A stretch of 64,000 bases of DNA from Verrucomicrobiia bacterium (GCA_026414565.1 JAOAIT010000061.1:62001-126000), one strand, 5' to 3'. Shown: positions 36,893 to 50,162, counted from the stretch's first letter. A program made the numbers and translations. The notes: generated by a model from the letters alone, not told the origin.

Positions 36893-38767
36893 ATGGCAGA
36901 GCAAGCACAAGCTGGCGAACGCAAGAGTTTGGAACAACGCAACCAGATGTCGGAGCTGGAGCGGCTGCGGCACTCCTGCGCGCATGTGATGGCCACGGCG
37001 ATATTGCGGTTGTGGCCGGACGCGCAGTTTGCCTACGGCCCGCCGGTGGAGAATGGTTTTTATTACGATCTGGAATGCGCGCATCGCATCACGCCGGAGG
37101 ATTTTCCCCGCATTGAGGAGGAGATGCGCAAGGAGATCAAGGCGAACCACCCGTTTGAGAAGATCGTGGTCACGCGCGAGCAGGCCATCCGGGACGCGCA
37201 GAGCGGGCGGCTGGGGGCGTTGAGCGAGCGGCCGGGGCAGCCGAGCAAGTTCAAGCTGGATCTGCTGAACCAGATTCCGGAGGGGGAGCCGATTTCGTAC
37301 TACCGGAACGGGGATTTCATTGATCTGTGCGCGGGGCCGCATGTGATGCGGACGGGCAACATTGGCGCGTTCAAGCTGACGAGCGTGGCCAGCGCCTATT
37401 ACAAGGGGGACGAGCGGAATCCGCAGTTGCAGCGGATTTACGGCACCGCCTTCAAGAACAAGACGCAGCTTGAGGAATGGCTCAAGATGCAGGAGGAGGC
37501 CAAAAAGCGGGATCATCGCAAGATTGGGACGGAGATGGGCCTGTTTTTCATGGATCCGGAATACACCGGGCCGGGGATGCCGTTGTGGCTGCCGAAGGGG
37601 ACGGTGCTGGTGGAGGAGCTGGAGAAGCTGGCGAAGGAAACGGAGTTTGCCGCGGGGTATGTGCGGGTGCGCACGCCGCATGTGGCCCGGGAAAAGATGT
37701 ACCTGACCAGCGGGCATCTGCCGTACTACGCGGAGAGCATGTTTCCGCCGATGGAATTGAAGGGCGAGGAGGGCGAGGCGGGGGGGGAGGGGGCCGGGGC
37801 GGCGGTGAGCCGGTACTATCTCAAGGCGATGAACTGCCCGCATCATCACCGCATTTTTGCGGCGGAGCCGCGCAGTTACCGGGATCTGCCGCTGCGGCTG
37901 GCGGAGTACGGCTGCTGTTACCGGTATGAGCAGTCCGGCGAGTTGTTCGGCCTGATGCGCGTGCGTTCGTTGAACATGAACGATGCGCACATCTACTGCA
38001 CGGAGGAGCAGTTTGCCGAGGAGTTCAAGGCCGTGAACGAGATGTACCTGAAATACTTCAAGATTTTCGGCCTGGAGAAGTACGTGATGCGCTTCAGCAC
38101 GCACGATCCGGCGCGGCTGGGACAGAAGTTTGTGAACGAGCCGGAGCTGTGGTTGAAAACCGAGGCCATGGTGCGGCGGGTGTTGCAGGAGAGCGGGATC
38201 AACTTTGTGGAGGTGCCCAACGAGGCGGCGTTTTACGGGCCGAAGATTGACGTGCAGGTGTGGAGCGCCATCGGGCGCGAGTTCACCATTGCCACCAACC
38301 AGGTGGACTTTGCGGTGCCGAAGCGGTTTGGCCTGGAGTACCGGGATCGGGACAATACGATGAAAACGCCGCTGTGCATCCACCGCGCGCCGCTGGGCAC
38401 GCATGAGCGGTTCATCGGCTTTTTGATTGAGCACTACGCCGGCAATTTCCCGTTGTGGCTGGCGCCGGAGCAGGTGCGGGTGCTGCCGGTGACCGAGGCG
38501 CAGCTCGAGTACGGGCGCAGCCTGGTGCAGGAGTTGCGCGGGCAGCAGGTGCGGGCCGAGCTGGAGTTCAGCAACGACAAGCTCATGGGGCGCATCCAGC
38601 GCGCCGAGGAGGCCCGGGTGCATCACATCCTGGTGGTGGGCGGCCGGGAGCAGGCGGCCAACGCGGTGGCGGTGCGGGTGCACGGCAAGGGCCAGCAGGG
38701 CGTGCGGCCGCGCGAGGAAGTGGTGCGGGAGATTCTGGAGAAAATCCGGCTGCGGGCGGCGGATTAA
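36893..38767 (+). CDS. thrS: threonyl-tRNA synthetase, lacking the TGS domain
   Basis: Class II synthetase charging tRNA-Thr. The 624-residue protein starts almost directly with the editing domain: HSCAHVMA (His27 and His31) and DLCAGPHVM near 144-152 give its catalytic residues. Then come the catalytic core (MNCPHHHRIFA, RYEQSGELFGLMRVRSLNMNDAHIY) and an anticodon-binding C-terminus. The roughly 60-residue N-terminal TGS domain of the E. coli enzyme is absent, yet the total is only slightly shorter because of insertions, including a Gly/Glu-rich one near residues 285-300. AAGAGG six bases before the ATG is a good ribosome site. Preceded by the leader-peptide attenuator described separately. 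Confidence 0.97.
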   Translation: MAEQAQAGERKSLEQRNQMSELERLRHSCAHVMATAILRLWPDAQFAYGPPVENGFYYDLECAHRITPEDFPRIEEEMRKEIKANHPFEKIVVTREQAIRDAQSGRLGALSERPGQPSKFKLDLLNQIPEGEPISYYRNGDFIDLCAGPHVMRTGNIGAFKLTSVASAYYKGDERNPQLQRIYGTAFKNKTQLEEWLKMQEEAKKRDHRKIGTEMGLFFMDPEYTGPGMPLWLPKGTVLVEELEKLAKETEFAAGYVRVRTPHVAREKMYLTSGHLPYYAESMFPPMELKGEEGEAGGEGAGAAVSRYYLKAMNCPHHHRIFAAEPRSYRDLPLRLAEYGCCYRYEQSGELFGLMRVRSLNMNDAHIYCTEEQFAEEFKAVNEMYLKYFKIFGLEKYVMRFSTHDPARLGQKFVNEPELWLKTEAMVRRVLQESGINFVEVPNEAAFYGPKIDVQVWSAIGREFTIATNQVDFAVPKRFGLEYRDRDNTMKTPLCIHRAPLGTHERFIGFLIEHYAGNFPLWLAPEQVRVLPVTEAQLEYGRSLVQELRGQQVRAELEFSNDKLMGRIQRAEEARVHHILVVGGREQAANAVAVRVHGKGQQGVRPREEVVREILEKIRLRAAD

Positions 38768-38954
38768 ATGCACGCCGCTGCGGCGGCTGGAGCTTTGCGC
38801 GTGGAGGGGGCGGGCGGCGCCGGCGATGGCGGGCGCACGTGGAGGGCCTGCGGTTCATTCTCTGAGCCCGGCCTTTGCCGGTGGTTGGCTGCGGGAGGGG
38901 GAATTTGATTTTTATCAAGGTTTTTCCAGGGCCAGCCGATAAGGTACAGGTGCT
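38768..38954. other. intergenic region, thrS to porin gene
   Basis: 187 bases. The first 110 are GC-rich with no strong terminator for thrS. The rest holds the FNR-type dyad (listed separately) and AT-rich sequence leading to the porin start. Confidence 0.4.
38905..38918 (+). promoter_or_regulatory. FNR/CRP-family binding site candidate upstream of a porin gene
   Basis: TTGATTTTTATCAA is an exact match to the FNR-type consensus TTGAT-N4-ATCAA. Its centre is 43 bases before the porin ATG at 38955. If the site sits at the usual -41.5, transcription would start within a few bases of the start codon. The tract is AT-rich in an otherwise GC-rich sequence. No FNR/CRP regulator gene lies in the window, so the regulator is unknown. 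Confidence 0.55.
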
Positions 38955-40385
38955 ATGAGAACCTTGATAAACAGCGGGGTTTGGATGGCCGTTTGTGCCA
39001 TTTTTGGGGTGACCGGTCCTGGGAGTATGGCTTGGGGCGCCACGGGCAACAGCCAGCCGGGCCTGGTCAATCAATGGTTGCGGGAGCAATCGCCCGCGGC
39101 GGAGAAATGGGACCTGGGCGCGCAATTCCGTGTCCGTTATGAGGTCAAGGAAAACGCCGGGGTCACCGCCAACCGGGATTTCCTGCGCAATCTGGCGAAT
39201 GACAATGACTGGCTGCTCTTCCGCACCAAGGTGCATCTGGGGTGGACGCCCTGCGATTGGGTCACCCTGTTTGCGCAGGGCCGCGACAGCACGGTGCATA
39301 GCGATGTGCGCTCGCCGTCGCCGGATCGCGATCGTTTTGACCTCTATCAGGCCTATGTGAATCTGGGCCGGCCCAAGGCCTTTCCCCTGACCTTAAAAAT
39401 CGGCCGGCAGGAGCTGGCCTATGGGGACGAGCGCTTCATTGGGGTGAGCGACTGGAGCAATGTCCCCCGTACCTTCGACGCCGCCAAGCTCCGCCTGCAC
39501 GGCGGGGACAAGTGGTGGGTGGATGCCTGGGCCGGGCGGGTGGTGCTGCCCTACAACCGCCATTTTAATGTGGCCAATGATTATGACTGGTTCTTTGGCC
39601 TCTACGCCTCGGCGCGCGGCGTGGTGCCCAAGTGGGAGACGGAGGCTTATCTGGTATCGCGCAACGTGAGTGCCGGCTCCCCGACGGCGATCACGCCGAC
39701 CCTTGGCGGGCCGGGGCCGCGCGACCTTTACATGCCCGGCGTGCGGGTCAAGTCCCTGCCGGGGGCGTACGGTCCGTGGGATTTTTCGGTGGAGCTGGCC
39801 GGCCAACTGGGCAGCATCAATCAAGGCGGGCTGCGGCGTGATTTGTACGCCTTTGGCGGGGGGGTCTGCGGGGGGTACACGTTCAAGGAGGCCTGGGCCA
39901 GCCCGCGGCTGGCGTTGGGCTACGACTTTGGCACGGGGGACGAGAATCCGGCGGACGGGGAGGTGAACACCTTTCAGAGCCTGTTTGGCACCAATCACCG
40001 GTTTTATGGCACCATGGACTTGTTTGGGGGGTGGAACATGCACATACCGCGGGCCAATGTGACGCTCAAGCCGGTGAAAAACCTGACGCTCACCGCGGAG
40101 GTGCTGGGCTTCTTTCTGGCCAGTGACCAGGACTATCTTTACACGGTGACCGGCGCCGCGCGGGTGGGCAATGGCTACGGCATCAACACCCAGGCGGGCC
40201 GCTTTGTGGGCACGGAGATTGATGTGGTGGCCAATTTTAATCCCACGCCCTGGGTCAATCTGCAGATGGGCTATGGGCATTTCTTCGTGGGGGATTACTT
40301 GCGCGACACGGCGGCGCTGGTGCCGGCCAACGGGGGCACGGTGGGGGCGCACTGGTTCTACGTGCAGGCCATCATGAAGTTCTAA
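38955..40385 (+). CDS. outer-membrane porin, alginate-export (AlgE)-like
   Basis: A 476-residue outer-membrane beta-barrel. The signal peptide is MRTLINSGVWMAVCAIFGVTGPGSMAWGA. After a short periplasmic part, alternating amphipathic strands run to a terminal Phe (QAIMKF), the usual sorting signal. Phrases such as LGAQFRVRYEVKEN, FDLYQAYVNLGRPKAFPLTLKIGRQELAYGDERFIG and WNFAGGWNMH-like barrel strands match the alginate_exp (PF13372) porin family, which is also found beside respiratory and metal genes. A perfect FNR-type box lies upstream, so low oxygen or redox state may control it. Exported substrate unknown. Confidence 0.82.
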   Translation: MRTLINSGVWMAVCAIFGVTGPGSMAWGATGNSQPGLVNQWLREQSPAAEKWDLGAQFRVRYEVKENAGVTANRDFLRNLANDNDWLLFRTKVHLGWTPCDWVTLFAQGRDSTVHSDVRSPSPDRDRFDLYQAYVNLGRPKAFPLTLKIGRQELAYGDERFIGVSDWSNVPRTFDAAKLRLHGGDKWWVDAWAGRVVLPYNRHFNVANDYDWFFGLYASARGVVPKWETEAYLVSRNVSAGSPTAITPTLGGPGPRDLYMPGVRVKSLPGAYGPWDFSVELAGQLGSINQGGLRRDLYAFGGGVCGGYTFKEAWASPRLALGYDFGTGDENPADGEVNTFQSLFGTNHRFYGTMDLFGGWNMHIPRANVTLKPVKNLTLTAEVLGFFLASDQDYLYTVTGAARVGNGYGINTQAGRFVGTEIDVVANFNPTPWVNLQMGYGHFFVGDYLRDTAALVPANGGTVGAHWFYVQAIMKF

Positions 40386-40410
40386 AAGCGCAGGGATGGG
40401 GCAAGGAAAA

Positions 40411-40487
40411 TGGCGCATCCATCAGGAGTCGAACCTGAAACCTTCTGATCCGTAGTCAGATGCTCTATCCAATTGAGCTATGGATGC
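40411..40487 (-). tRNA. tRNA-Arg (anticodon ACG)
   Basis: A 77-base tRNA folds completely: acceptor GCATCCA / TGGATGC, D arm GCTC / GAGC, anticodon stem TCTGA / TCAGA with loop CTACGGA (anticodon ACG, normally edited to ICG, reading CGU/CGC/CGA), T arm TCAGG-TTCGACT-CCTGA, discriminator G and an encoded CCA. It is transcribed opposite to its neighbours, between the porin gene and ruvX. No repeat of the 3' end suggesting integration of an element was seen within the window. Confidence 0.95.
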
Positions 40488-40502
40488 GCCCCAGCGCGTA
40501 AA

Positions 40503-40531
40503 AATGTAATCGTCCCGGCCGGCCGGTGCAA
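40503..40531 (-). promoter_or_regulatory. candidate promoter of tRNA-Arg
   Basis: On the minus strand, TTGCAC (40531-40526), a 17-base spacer and TACATT (40508-40503) make a sigma-70-like pair. The expected start is about 40496, nine bases before the tRNA 5' end. Matches are partial, so this is tentative. Confidence 0.4.
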
Positions 40532-40670
40532 GCAGTTTTATCAGGGCCTGCCCGGCGGCCCGGCGCGGGTGGAGGGGGGCAGCCTGCCGGGGATTTTGGT
40601 TTGTCATCGGGGCGGGGGAGGCCATACTGTTGGGCGACAGCGGCGCCGGTGAAGATGGGAGCAGGATGAT

Positions 40671-41099
40671 ATGCGCATTTTAGCCCTGGACCATGGGACG
40701 AAGCGGGTGGGTGTGGCCATTTGTGACGAAATGGAGCTGATAGCCCAGCCGCTGGAGTACATTCCGGCCGAGCCGTTTGATCAGTTTCTGGCCCGGCTCA
40801 AAACCCTGATCAAGGAAAAGGAGGTTGAGCTGCTGGTGGTGGGGATGCCCCGCAACATGGACGGCAGTTATGGCCCGGCGGCGTTGAAGGTGAAGGAGTT
40901 TGTGGCCATTCTCAAGGATGCGCTGGCTGTGCCCATACAAACCTGGGATGAGCGGCTTACCACGGCGCAGGCCCAGCGTTTGTTGATACAGGGCGGGGTG
41001 CGGCGGCAGCAGCGCAAGGAAACGGTGGACCGCATGGCGGCGGCCATTTTGCTGCAAAGTTTTCTGGATGCCCGCGCACAACGTCCCCCGAGCGCATGA
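40671..41099 (+). CDS. ruvX: putative Holliday junction resolvase (YqgF/RuvX)
   Basis: A 142-residue RNase-H-fold protein. The YqgF/RuvX family is proposed as a Holliday junction resolvase or 16S rRNA processing nuclease. The acidic residues are present: Asp7 (ILALDHGTKRVGVA), the VVGMPRNMDGS segment, WDERLTT near residues 88-94 and the C-terminal VDRMAAAILLQSFLD. Length is typical. Its TGA overlaps the truA ATG (ATGA), so the two are coupled. Confidence 0.95.
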   Translation: MRILALDHGTKRVGVAICDEMELIAQPLEYIPAEPFDQFLARLKTLIKEKEVELLVVGMPRNMDGSYGPAALKVKEFVAILKDALAVPIQTWDERLTTAQAQRLLIQGGVRRQQRKETVDRMAAAILLQSFLDARAQRPPSA

Positions 41100-41914
41100 G
41101 CGTGTCCGGTGTGGTCAAATTCAAACTGGTCATTGCCTACGAGGGCACCCGCTATCAGGGGTGGCAGGTGCAGAAGATCGGGGTGGGGGTGCAGCAGAAA
41201 GTGGAGGAGGCCTTCGCCCGGCTGCTACCCGCGCCAGTGCGGGTGCACGGGTCCAGCCGCACGGATACGGGGGTGCATGCCGTGGGCATGGTGGCCCATG
41301 TGGAGGTGCCGGAGACGGCGCTGCGCCTGCCGGAGGCCAAATGGCCGCTGGCCCTCAATGCGCATCTGCCGGAGGACATCCGGGTGTTGAGCGTGCGGCG
41401 GTGCGCGCCGGATTTTCACGCGCGCTTTCAGGCGCGGGGCAAGCAGTATCGGTATTTTGTGTGGAATCATCCGGCGCATCATCCGTTGTTGCGGCATTTG
41501 ACGTGGCATGTGCCGCGGCCGCTGGAGCTGGCGCCCATGCGGGAGGCGGCGCGTTATTTTCTGGGCCGGCATGATTTCCGCTCCTTTGCGGCGAACCGCA
41601 ACTATGAGGTGGAAAACACGGTGCGGACGATTACGCGGCTGGACATTCGCCGGGCCGGGCCGCAGTGGACGTTTATCATCGAGGGGGATGGTTTTTTGTA
41701 TAAAATGTGCCGGGGCATGGTGGGGACGCTGGTGCAGGTGGGGCTGGGACGCATCCCGCCGGAGGCCATTCCGGCCATGCTCAAGCAGCGGGATCGGCGC
41801 GTGGCGGGCATGACGGCTCCCGCGCACGGGCTGGTGCTGTGGAAGGTGTTTTATGGGCGCGCGCCGGCGGATCTGCCCGCCGCCGGCACGACAGCGGCGG
41901 CCAGAGAAAGTTGA
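41096..41914 (+). CDS. truA: tRNA pseudouridine(38-40) synthase
   Basis: Isomerises uridines 38-40 in the tRNA anticodon stem. The 272-residue protein has the catalytic Asp57 in SSRTDTGVHAVG (53-64) and the conserved YFVWNHP, RDFRSFAANRN-type (HDFRSFAAN) and FLYKMCRGMVGTL segments. Start codon overlaps the ruvX stop. Length fits TruA. The C-terminal Ala/Gly-rich tail is not conserved. Confidence 0.97.
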   Translation: MSVSGVVKFKLVIAYEGTRYQGWQVQKIGVGVQQKVEEAFARLLPAPVRVHGSSRTDTGVHAVGMVAHVEVPETALRLPEAKWPLALNAHLPEDIRVLSVRRCAPDFHARFQARGKQYRYFVWNHPAHHPLLRHLTWHVPRPLELAPMREAARYFLGRHDFRSFAANRNYEVENTVRTITRLDIRRAGPQWTFIIEGDGFLYKMCRGMVGTLVQVGLGRIPPEAIPAMLKQRDRRVAGMTAPAHGLVLWKVFYGRAPADLPAAGTTAAARES

Positions 41915-42012
41915 AGGCCCGGCGGCGGCCGCCGGGGGGGGCGTTTTTGGGCCGGCAAATTCTTCATGAATTTTTACGGGCGTTGGCCTAGGATGGGGCG
42001 GGGCATGAGGTT
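41915..42012. other. intergenic gap before the NtrC-type regulator
   Basis: 98 bases, GC-rich, then an AT-rich patch (CAAATTCTTCATGAATTTTTACG) about 30-50 bases before the start codon that probably carries the promoter. No sigma-54 -24/-12 pair was found here. Confidence 0.35.
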
Positions 42013-43483
<1,471 letters not shown>

Positions 43484-43485
<2 letters not shown>

Positions 43486-43521
43486 AAAAAAGACGCGGGG
43501 CTGAGCGACTCAGCCCCGCGT
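43484..43521 (-). terminator. intrinsic terminator of the groES-groEL operon
   Basis: On the minus strand, 13 perfect pairs (ACGCGGGGCTGAG with CTCAGCCCCGCGT, loop of three) are followed by C and eight T. It lies 40 bases past the groEL stop. The A tract on the plus strand overlaps the stop codon of the NtrC-type gene, so the stem may also serve that gene. Confidence 0.92.
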
Positions 43522-43560
43522 GATGCAGGGGTTTTCCCTGGTTCCTCAAAAAGAGGCGGC

Positions 43561-45195
<1,635 letters not shown>

Positions 45196-45236
45196 AGTCG
45201 GTTGGGTTCAGGTTAAAGGTTCGGGTTTTCAGGGAG

Positions 45237-45530
45237 TTATTCCAACACGGCAAGGATGTCGTCCGAGTTGAGGATCTTGTATTCCTTGTCGTCCAGTTTG
45301 ATTTCCGTCCCGCCATACTTGCTGGTCAGGACATGATCGCCCACTTTGACCTCAAAGGGGATTTTTTTGCCGTTGTCGTCGGTTTTGCCGGTGCCCAGGG
45401 CCACGACCACCGCTTCCATGGGTTTTTCCTTGGCGGTGTCGGGGATGATGATCCCGCCCTTTTTCACTTCTTTCTCTTCCACCGGTTCCACCAGAACACG
45501 GTCCCCGAGAGGTTTCACTTTGACTGCCAT
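45237..45530 (-). CDS. groES: co-chaperonin GroES (Hsp10)
   Basis: Lid of the GroEL chamber, 97 residues. Start [16 protein letters not shown] and the mobile loop [20 protein letters not shown] are standard, ending [10 protein letters not shown]. The start at 45530 is chosen over 45590 because the 20 residues upstream are not GroES-like. No CIRCE element (HrcA box) was found in the 153 bases between dnaK and groES. Confidence 0.97.
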   Translation of the reverse strand: MAVKVKPLGDRVLVEPVEEKEVKKGGIIIPDTAKEKPMEAVVVALGTGKTDDNGKKIPFEVKVGDHVLTSKYGGTEIKLDDKEYKILNSDDILAVLE

Positions 45531-45683
45531 AATGTTCGTTTTGGTTAGTGTTGACTGCTTGTTGTTCAGGTTTCTTGAAACAACTCCCACCGCACCCGCG
45601 GGGGAAATGGGAAAGGCGCCCGTCCCCCCCGGCCTGCGCCGCCGCTGATTCCGGGCGCGCGTCCGGGTGGAACGGGCGAAAGT
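45531..45683. other. intergenic region, dnaK to groES
   Basis: 153 bases. The dnaK-proximal half is GC-rich. The groES-proximal part is AT-rich and contains the dyad GTTTCTTGAAAC (45570-45581), a possible promoter-proximal operator. No CIRCE and no T-run terminator seen. Confidence 0.4.
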
Positions 45684-47624
<1,941 letters not shown>

Positions 47625-47983
47625 ATTCAACCTCAGTTAAATCCGCGCTTTAACCAGCAAACGAGGTGCCACGGTGCAAAATAAATACAAGATGCTGTAA
47701 GAGAGTAACTTACGTATAATACAATGACGCCAGCCGCCGCTGTCGCACATTAAAAGTGTATCGTAATGGCACATCGGGGATGTTTTTTGGCACATGAAGA
47801 TGCGTCCGGAGTGAATGGCCTAAAACAAGCGGAGTTGCGAAGTTAAATTGATGCCAAGCCTTGGACAGGCTCCTGCCGGGGTGGTGGCGGAGCGGGGCTG
47901 GCTGAATAAGAAATAATTTACAAGCGTCCGAATCTGCAGATAATTAACCAAATTAATTCAGTCACTGTCCTGCTGTTTTTTAC
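47625..47983. other. 359-base divergent intergenic region, dnaK and RidA-like gene
   Basis: The only gap over 300 bases. It is clearly more AT-rich than the coding sequence. TATAAT on the plus strand at 47715-47720 lacks a good -35. Two copies of TGGCACAT occur at 47767 and 47788, and TTAAATTGATGCC, GAAATAATTTACAA and TAATTAACCAAATTAATTC are AT-rich patches near the plus gene. I found no CIRCE, no sigma-32 pair and no convincing terminator or small ORF. Confidence 0.45.
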
Positions 47984-48562
47984 ATGAAGAAGAAAATTGT
48001 CAGCACGAAACTGCCTCCGACCGTTATTTATTACAGTCCGGGAGAACAAAAAGAACGAGCGGCGCTGGGTTTGCCGCCGAGCGCGCCGGCGCCCAAGGGG
48101 ATGCTCAAGAAGCTGCCGGTGGGGCGGACACCGATTTTGAAGAAGGCGATCTCGGCGCCGGGGGTGTTGAACGAGGCGCCGGTATATGGCAGCGCGTTTA
48201 CGCGGGGGTTGCGGCTGGAATTGCCGGCGCAATACACGCAACTGCTGATCAGCGGGACCGCCAGTGTGGGGCCGAATGGCGAGACGTTGTATCCGGGGGA
48301 TTTTCGGGCGCAGCTCTGGCGCACCTATCACAACATCACCCGGCTGCTGGAGAGTGAAGGGGCCACCTGGCATGACGTGGTGCGGACGACGTGCTACCTG
48401 CGGGACATTGACCGTGATTACGCGGAGTTCAACCGCATTCGGACCGAGTTTTTTGACGCGCTGGGGCTGGATCCCTACCCGGCCAGCACGGGGATTCAGG
48501 CGGGGATTTGCCGGAGCGATCTGTTGATTGAGATCGAGGCGGTGGCGATTCTGGTGCCGTAA
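47984..48562 (+). CDS. RidA (YjgF/YER057c/UK114) family protein
   Basis: A 192-residue protein. The C-terminal 130 residues are the RidA fold: LLISGTASVGPNGETLYPGDFRAQLWRTYHNITRLLESEGATWHDVVRTTCYLRDIDRDYAEFNRIR and then PASTGIQAGICRSDLLIEIEAVAIL. In place of the RidA Arg that binds the intermediate, ICRSDLLIEIEA carries an Arg at about residue 178. RidA proteins hydrolyse reactive enamines. A basic N-terminal extension of about 60 residues (KKKIVSTKLPPTVIYYSPGEQKER...) is unusual. Alternatively it may be an aromatic-polyketide or chorismatase-like Rid subfamily member. Monocistronic. Confidence 0.8.
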   Translation: MKKKIVSTKLPPTVIYYSPGEQKERAALGLPPSAPAPKGMLKKLPVGRTPILKKAISAPGVLNEAPVYGSAFTRGLRLELPAQYTQLLISGTASVGPNGETLYPGDFRAQLWRTYHNITRLLESEGATWHDVVRTTCYLRDIDRDYAEFNRIRTEFFDALGLDPYPASTGIQAGICRSDLLIEIEAVAILVP

Positions 48563-48727
48563 CGAGCACGGCTGCGCAAGCCAGGCCCGGTGGGGGCGGG
48601 CCGGCCTTTTTCTGGCGGGCCGGCGGCGGCCGGTTTTGCGGCTTGTCAGGGGCGATGGGCGGCGATAGGTTGGGGGACGTGGCGCAGTCGGCAGCACAAC
48701 CACACGGGCACAATCTTCTTTCTTATC

Positions 48728-49447
48728 ATGGCAACGCTGGTGTTTGACATTGAAACCACCGCCCTGCCGGTGGAGGCTTTTGATGAAGTGCAGCGCGAAT
48801 ATTTGTTTCGCGAGGCGGAGAAATTGGAGGACGAAGCGGCGCGGGCCCAGAAGCGGGCCGAGCTGGAGCACCTGATGAGCCTGTATCCGTTGACGGCGCA
48901 GGTGGTGTGCATTGCGATGCTCAATGCCGAGAGCCAGCGGGGGCAGGTGCTGTTCACGGCCGAGGATTACGAGGATGACGCCGACGAGGCCGGGCCGGTG
49001 GAGTTTGTGCCATTTCCCGACGAGGGGGAGATGCTGAATGCGTTTTGGGATGTGGCCAAACATTATGAGCAAATTGTGACGTTCAACGGCCGCTCCTTTG
49101 ATATTCCCTTTTTGTATCTGCGCTCCGCGCTGCTCAACGTGCCCATCAGCCGCAAGGACTGGCTGGGGTACCGTTTTACGGCCGAGCCGCATTGTGACCT
49201 GGCGGAGCAGCTCACCTTTTATGGGGTCAGCGGGCGCGATGGGGCGGCACGGAAGTTCAATCTGGACTTCTACTGCAAGGCGTTTGGCATCGAAAGCCCC
49301 AAGATGCAGGGCGTGACGGGCATGGATGTGGCGGCGCTGGTGGCCGCGGGCCGGTATCGGGAGGTGGCGGAGTATTGCCTGCGGGATGTAAAGGCCACGG
49401 TGCAGCTTTACCGGGTGTGGAAGGAGCGCCTGGCGGGCATCAAATGA
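48728..49447 (+). CDS. 3'-5' exonuclease, PolB-like family
   Basis: A 239-residue DEDD exonuclease domain. Acidic residues visible: FDIETT (Asp7, Glu9), TFNGRSFDIPFL near 120-131, CDLAEQLTFYG near 157-167 and the C-terminal CLRDVKATVQLYR. This matches the predicted PolB-like exonuclease family (PF10108) that occurs as stand-alone protein. It may act in DNA repair or RNA processing. It overlaps the next gene by ATGA, so they are coupled. Confidence 0.82.
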   Translation: MATLVFDIETTALPVEAFDEVQREYLFREAEKLEDEAARAQKRAELEHLMSLYPLTAQVVCIAMLNAESQRGQVLFTAEDYEDDADEAGPVEFVPFPDEGEMLNAFWDVAKHYEQIVTFNGRSFDIPFLYLRSALLNVPISRKDWLGYRFTAEPHCDLAEQLTFYGVSGRDGAARKFNLDFYCKAFGIESPKMQGVTGMDVAALVAAGRYREVAEYCLRDVKATVQLYRVWKERLAGIK

Positions 49448-50133
49448 CGGGCGCGGTTCCCCATGGCCTGTCTGCCGCCCTTCGGCCGGTGGTGCTGATG
49501 TTTGCCCTGGGACGCGAGGCGGCGCCGCTGCGGGCGTGGGTGCGCGCCGAGCCGCGGGTGTTGCTGCGGGTCACGGGGGGGGGCCGGGCGCGTGCGGAGC
49601 GGGCGGTGGAGGAGGTGCTGCGGGAGTGCCTGCCGGCGCTGGTGATCACGGGCGGCTTTGCGGGGGCCTTGCGGCCCGAGCTGGGGTTGGGCACGGTGTT
49701 GTATGCCATGGAGCCGGGGCATGCGTTTGCAGGATGTCTGCGGCGGGCCGGGGCGCAACCGGCGCGTTTTCATGGTGCGGAGCGGATGTTGATTACGGCG
49801 CGCGAGAAGGCGGAATGCCATGCCCAAACGGGGGCCGACGCGGTGGAGATGGAATCGGCCTGGATTGAGGCCCGCTGCCGGGAGGCGGGAGTGGCCTGTG
49901 CCACGGTGCGGGCCGTTTCGGATGAGGCAGGGGAGGATTTGCCGCTGGATTTCAACCGGCTGGGGACTCCGGACCGGCCGCTGTCACCGTGGAAACTGGC
50001 GGGCGCCGTGTTGCAGGCCCCGGGGGTGATTCCCGGCCTGCTGCGGTTGCGGGCCCAGACCGATCTGGCCGGGCGGGCGTTGGCCGGGGTGTTGCAGAGG
50101 GCATTGCAAGACTGGCTGGCGGGGAGTGGATAA
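49444..50133 (+). CDS. nucleoside phosphorylase/nucleosidase superfamily protein
   Basis: A 229-residue member of the purine nucleoside phosphorylase/MTA-SAH nucleosidase fold. It has VITGGFAGALRPELGLGTVL near 78-97, and DAVEMESAWIEARCREAGVACATVRAVSDEA near 133-163 with the conserved acidic-Met-Glu and Asp of the active site. The overall form is like HpnG, the hopanoid-pathway phosphorylase, or SAH nucleosidase. It would complement AhcY if it cleaves SAH, but the substrate is not resolved. It is translationally coupled to the exonuclease gene. Confidence 0.75.
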   Translation: MTGAVPHGLSAALRPVVLMFALGREAAPLRAWVRAEPRVLLRVTGGGRARAERAVEEVLRECLPALVITGGFAGALRPELGLGTVLYAMEPGHAFAGCLRRAGAQPARFHGAERMLITAREKAECHAQTGADAVEMESAWIEARCREAGVACATVRAVSDEAGEDLPLDFNRLGTPDRPLSPWKLAGAVLQAPGVIPGLLRLRAQTDLAGRALAGVLQRALQDWLAGSG

Positions 50134-50162
50134 CCCCCCCGCAGATTGCCGTGCTGTGCTTG

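Noticed and set aside
45570-45590. CTTGAAA as sigma-32 promoter for groES
   Set aside because: It is on the strand pointing toward dnaK and has no CCCCAT-type -10; only the dyad is kept as a weak observation.
47715-47720. TATAAT as promoter of the RidA-like gene
   Set aside because: The hexamer is perfect but the position 17 bases upstream reads ATGCTG, not a -35 box, and it is 264 bases from the start codon.
47767-47803. Sigma-54-like elements, two TGGCAC boxes
   Set aside because: The GG to GC spacing is 11 for the second and no GC follows the first at the required 10; no real -24/-12 pair.
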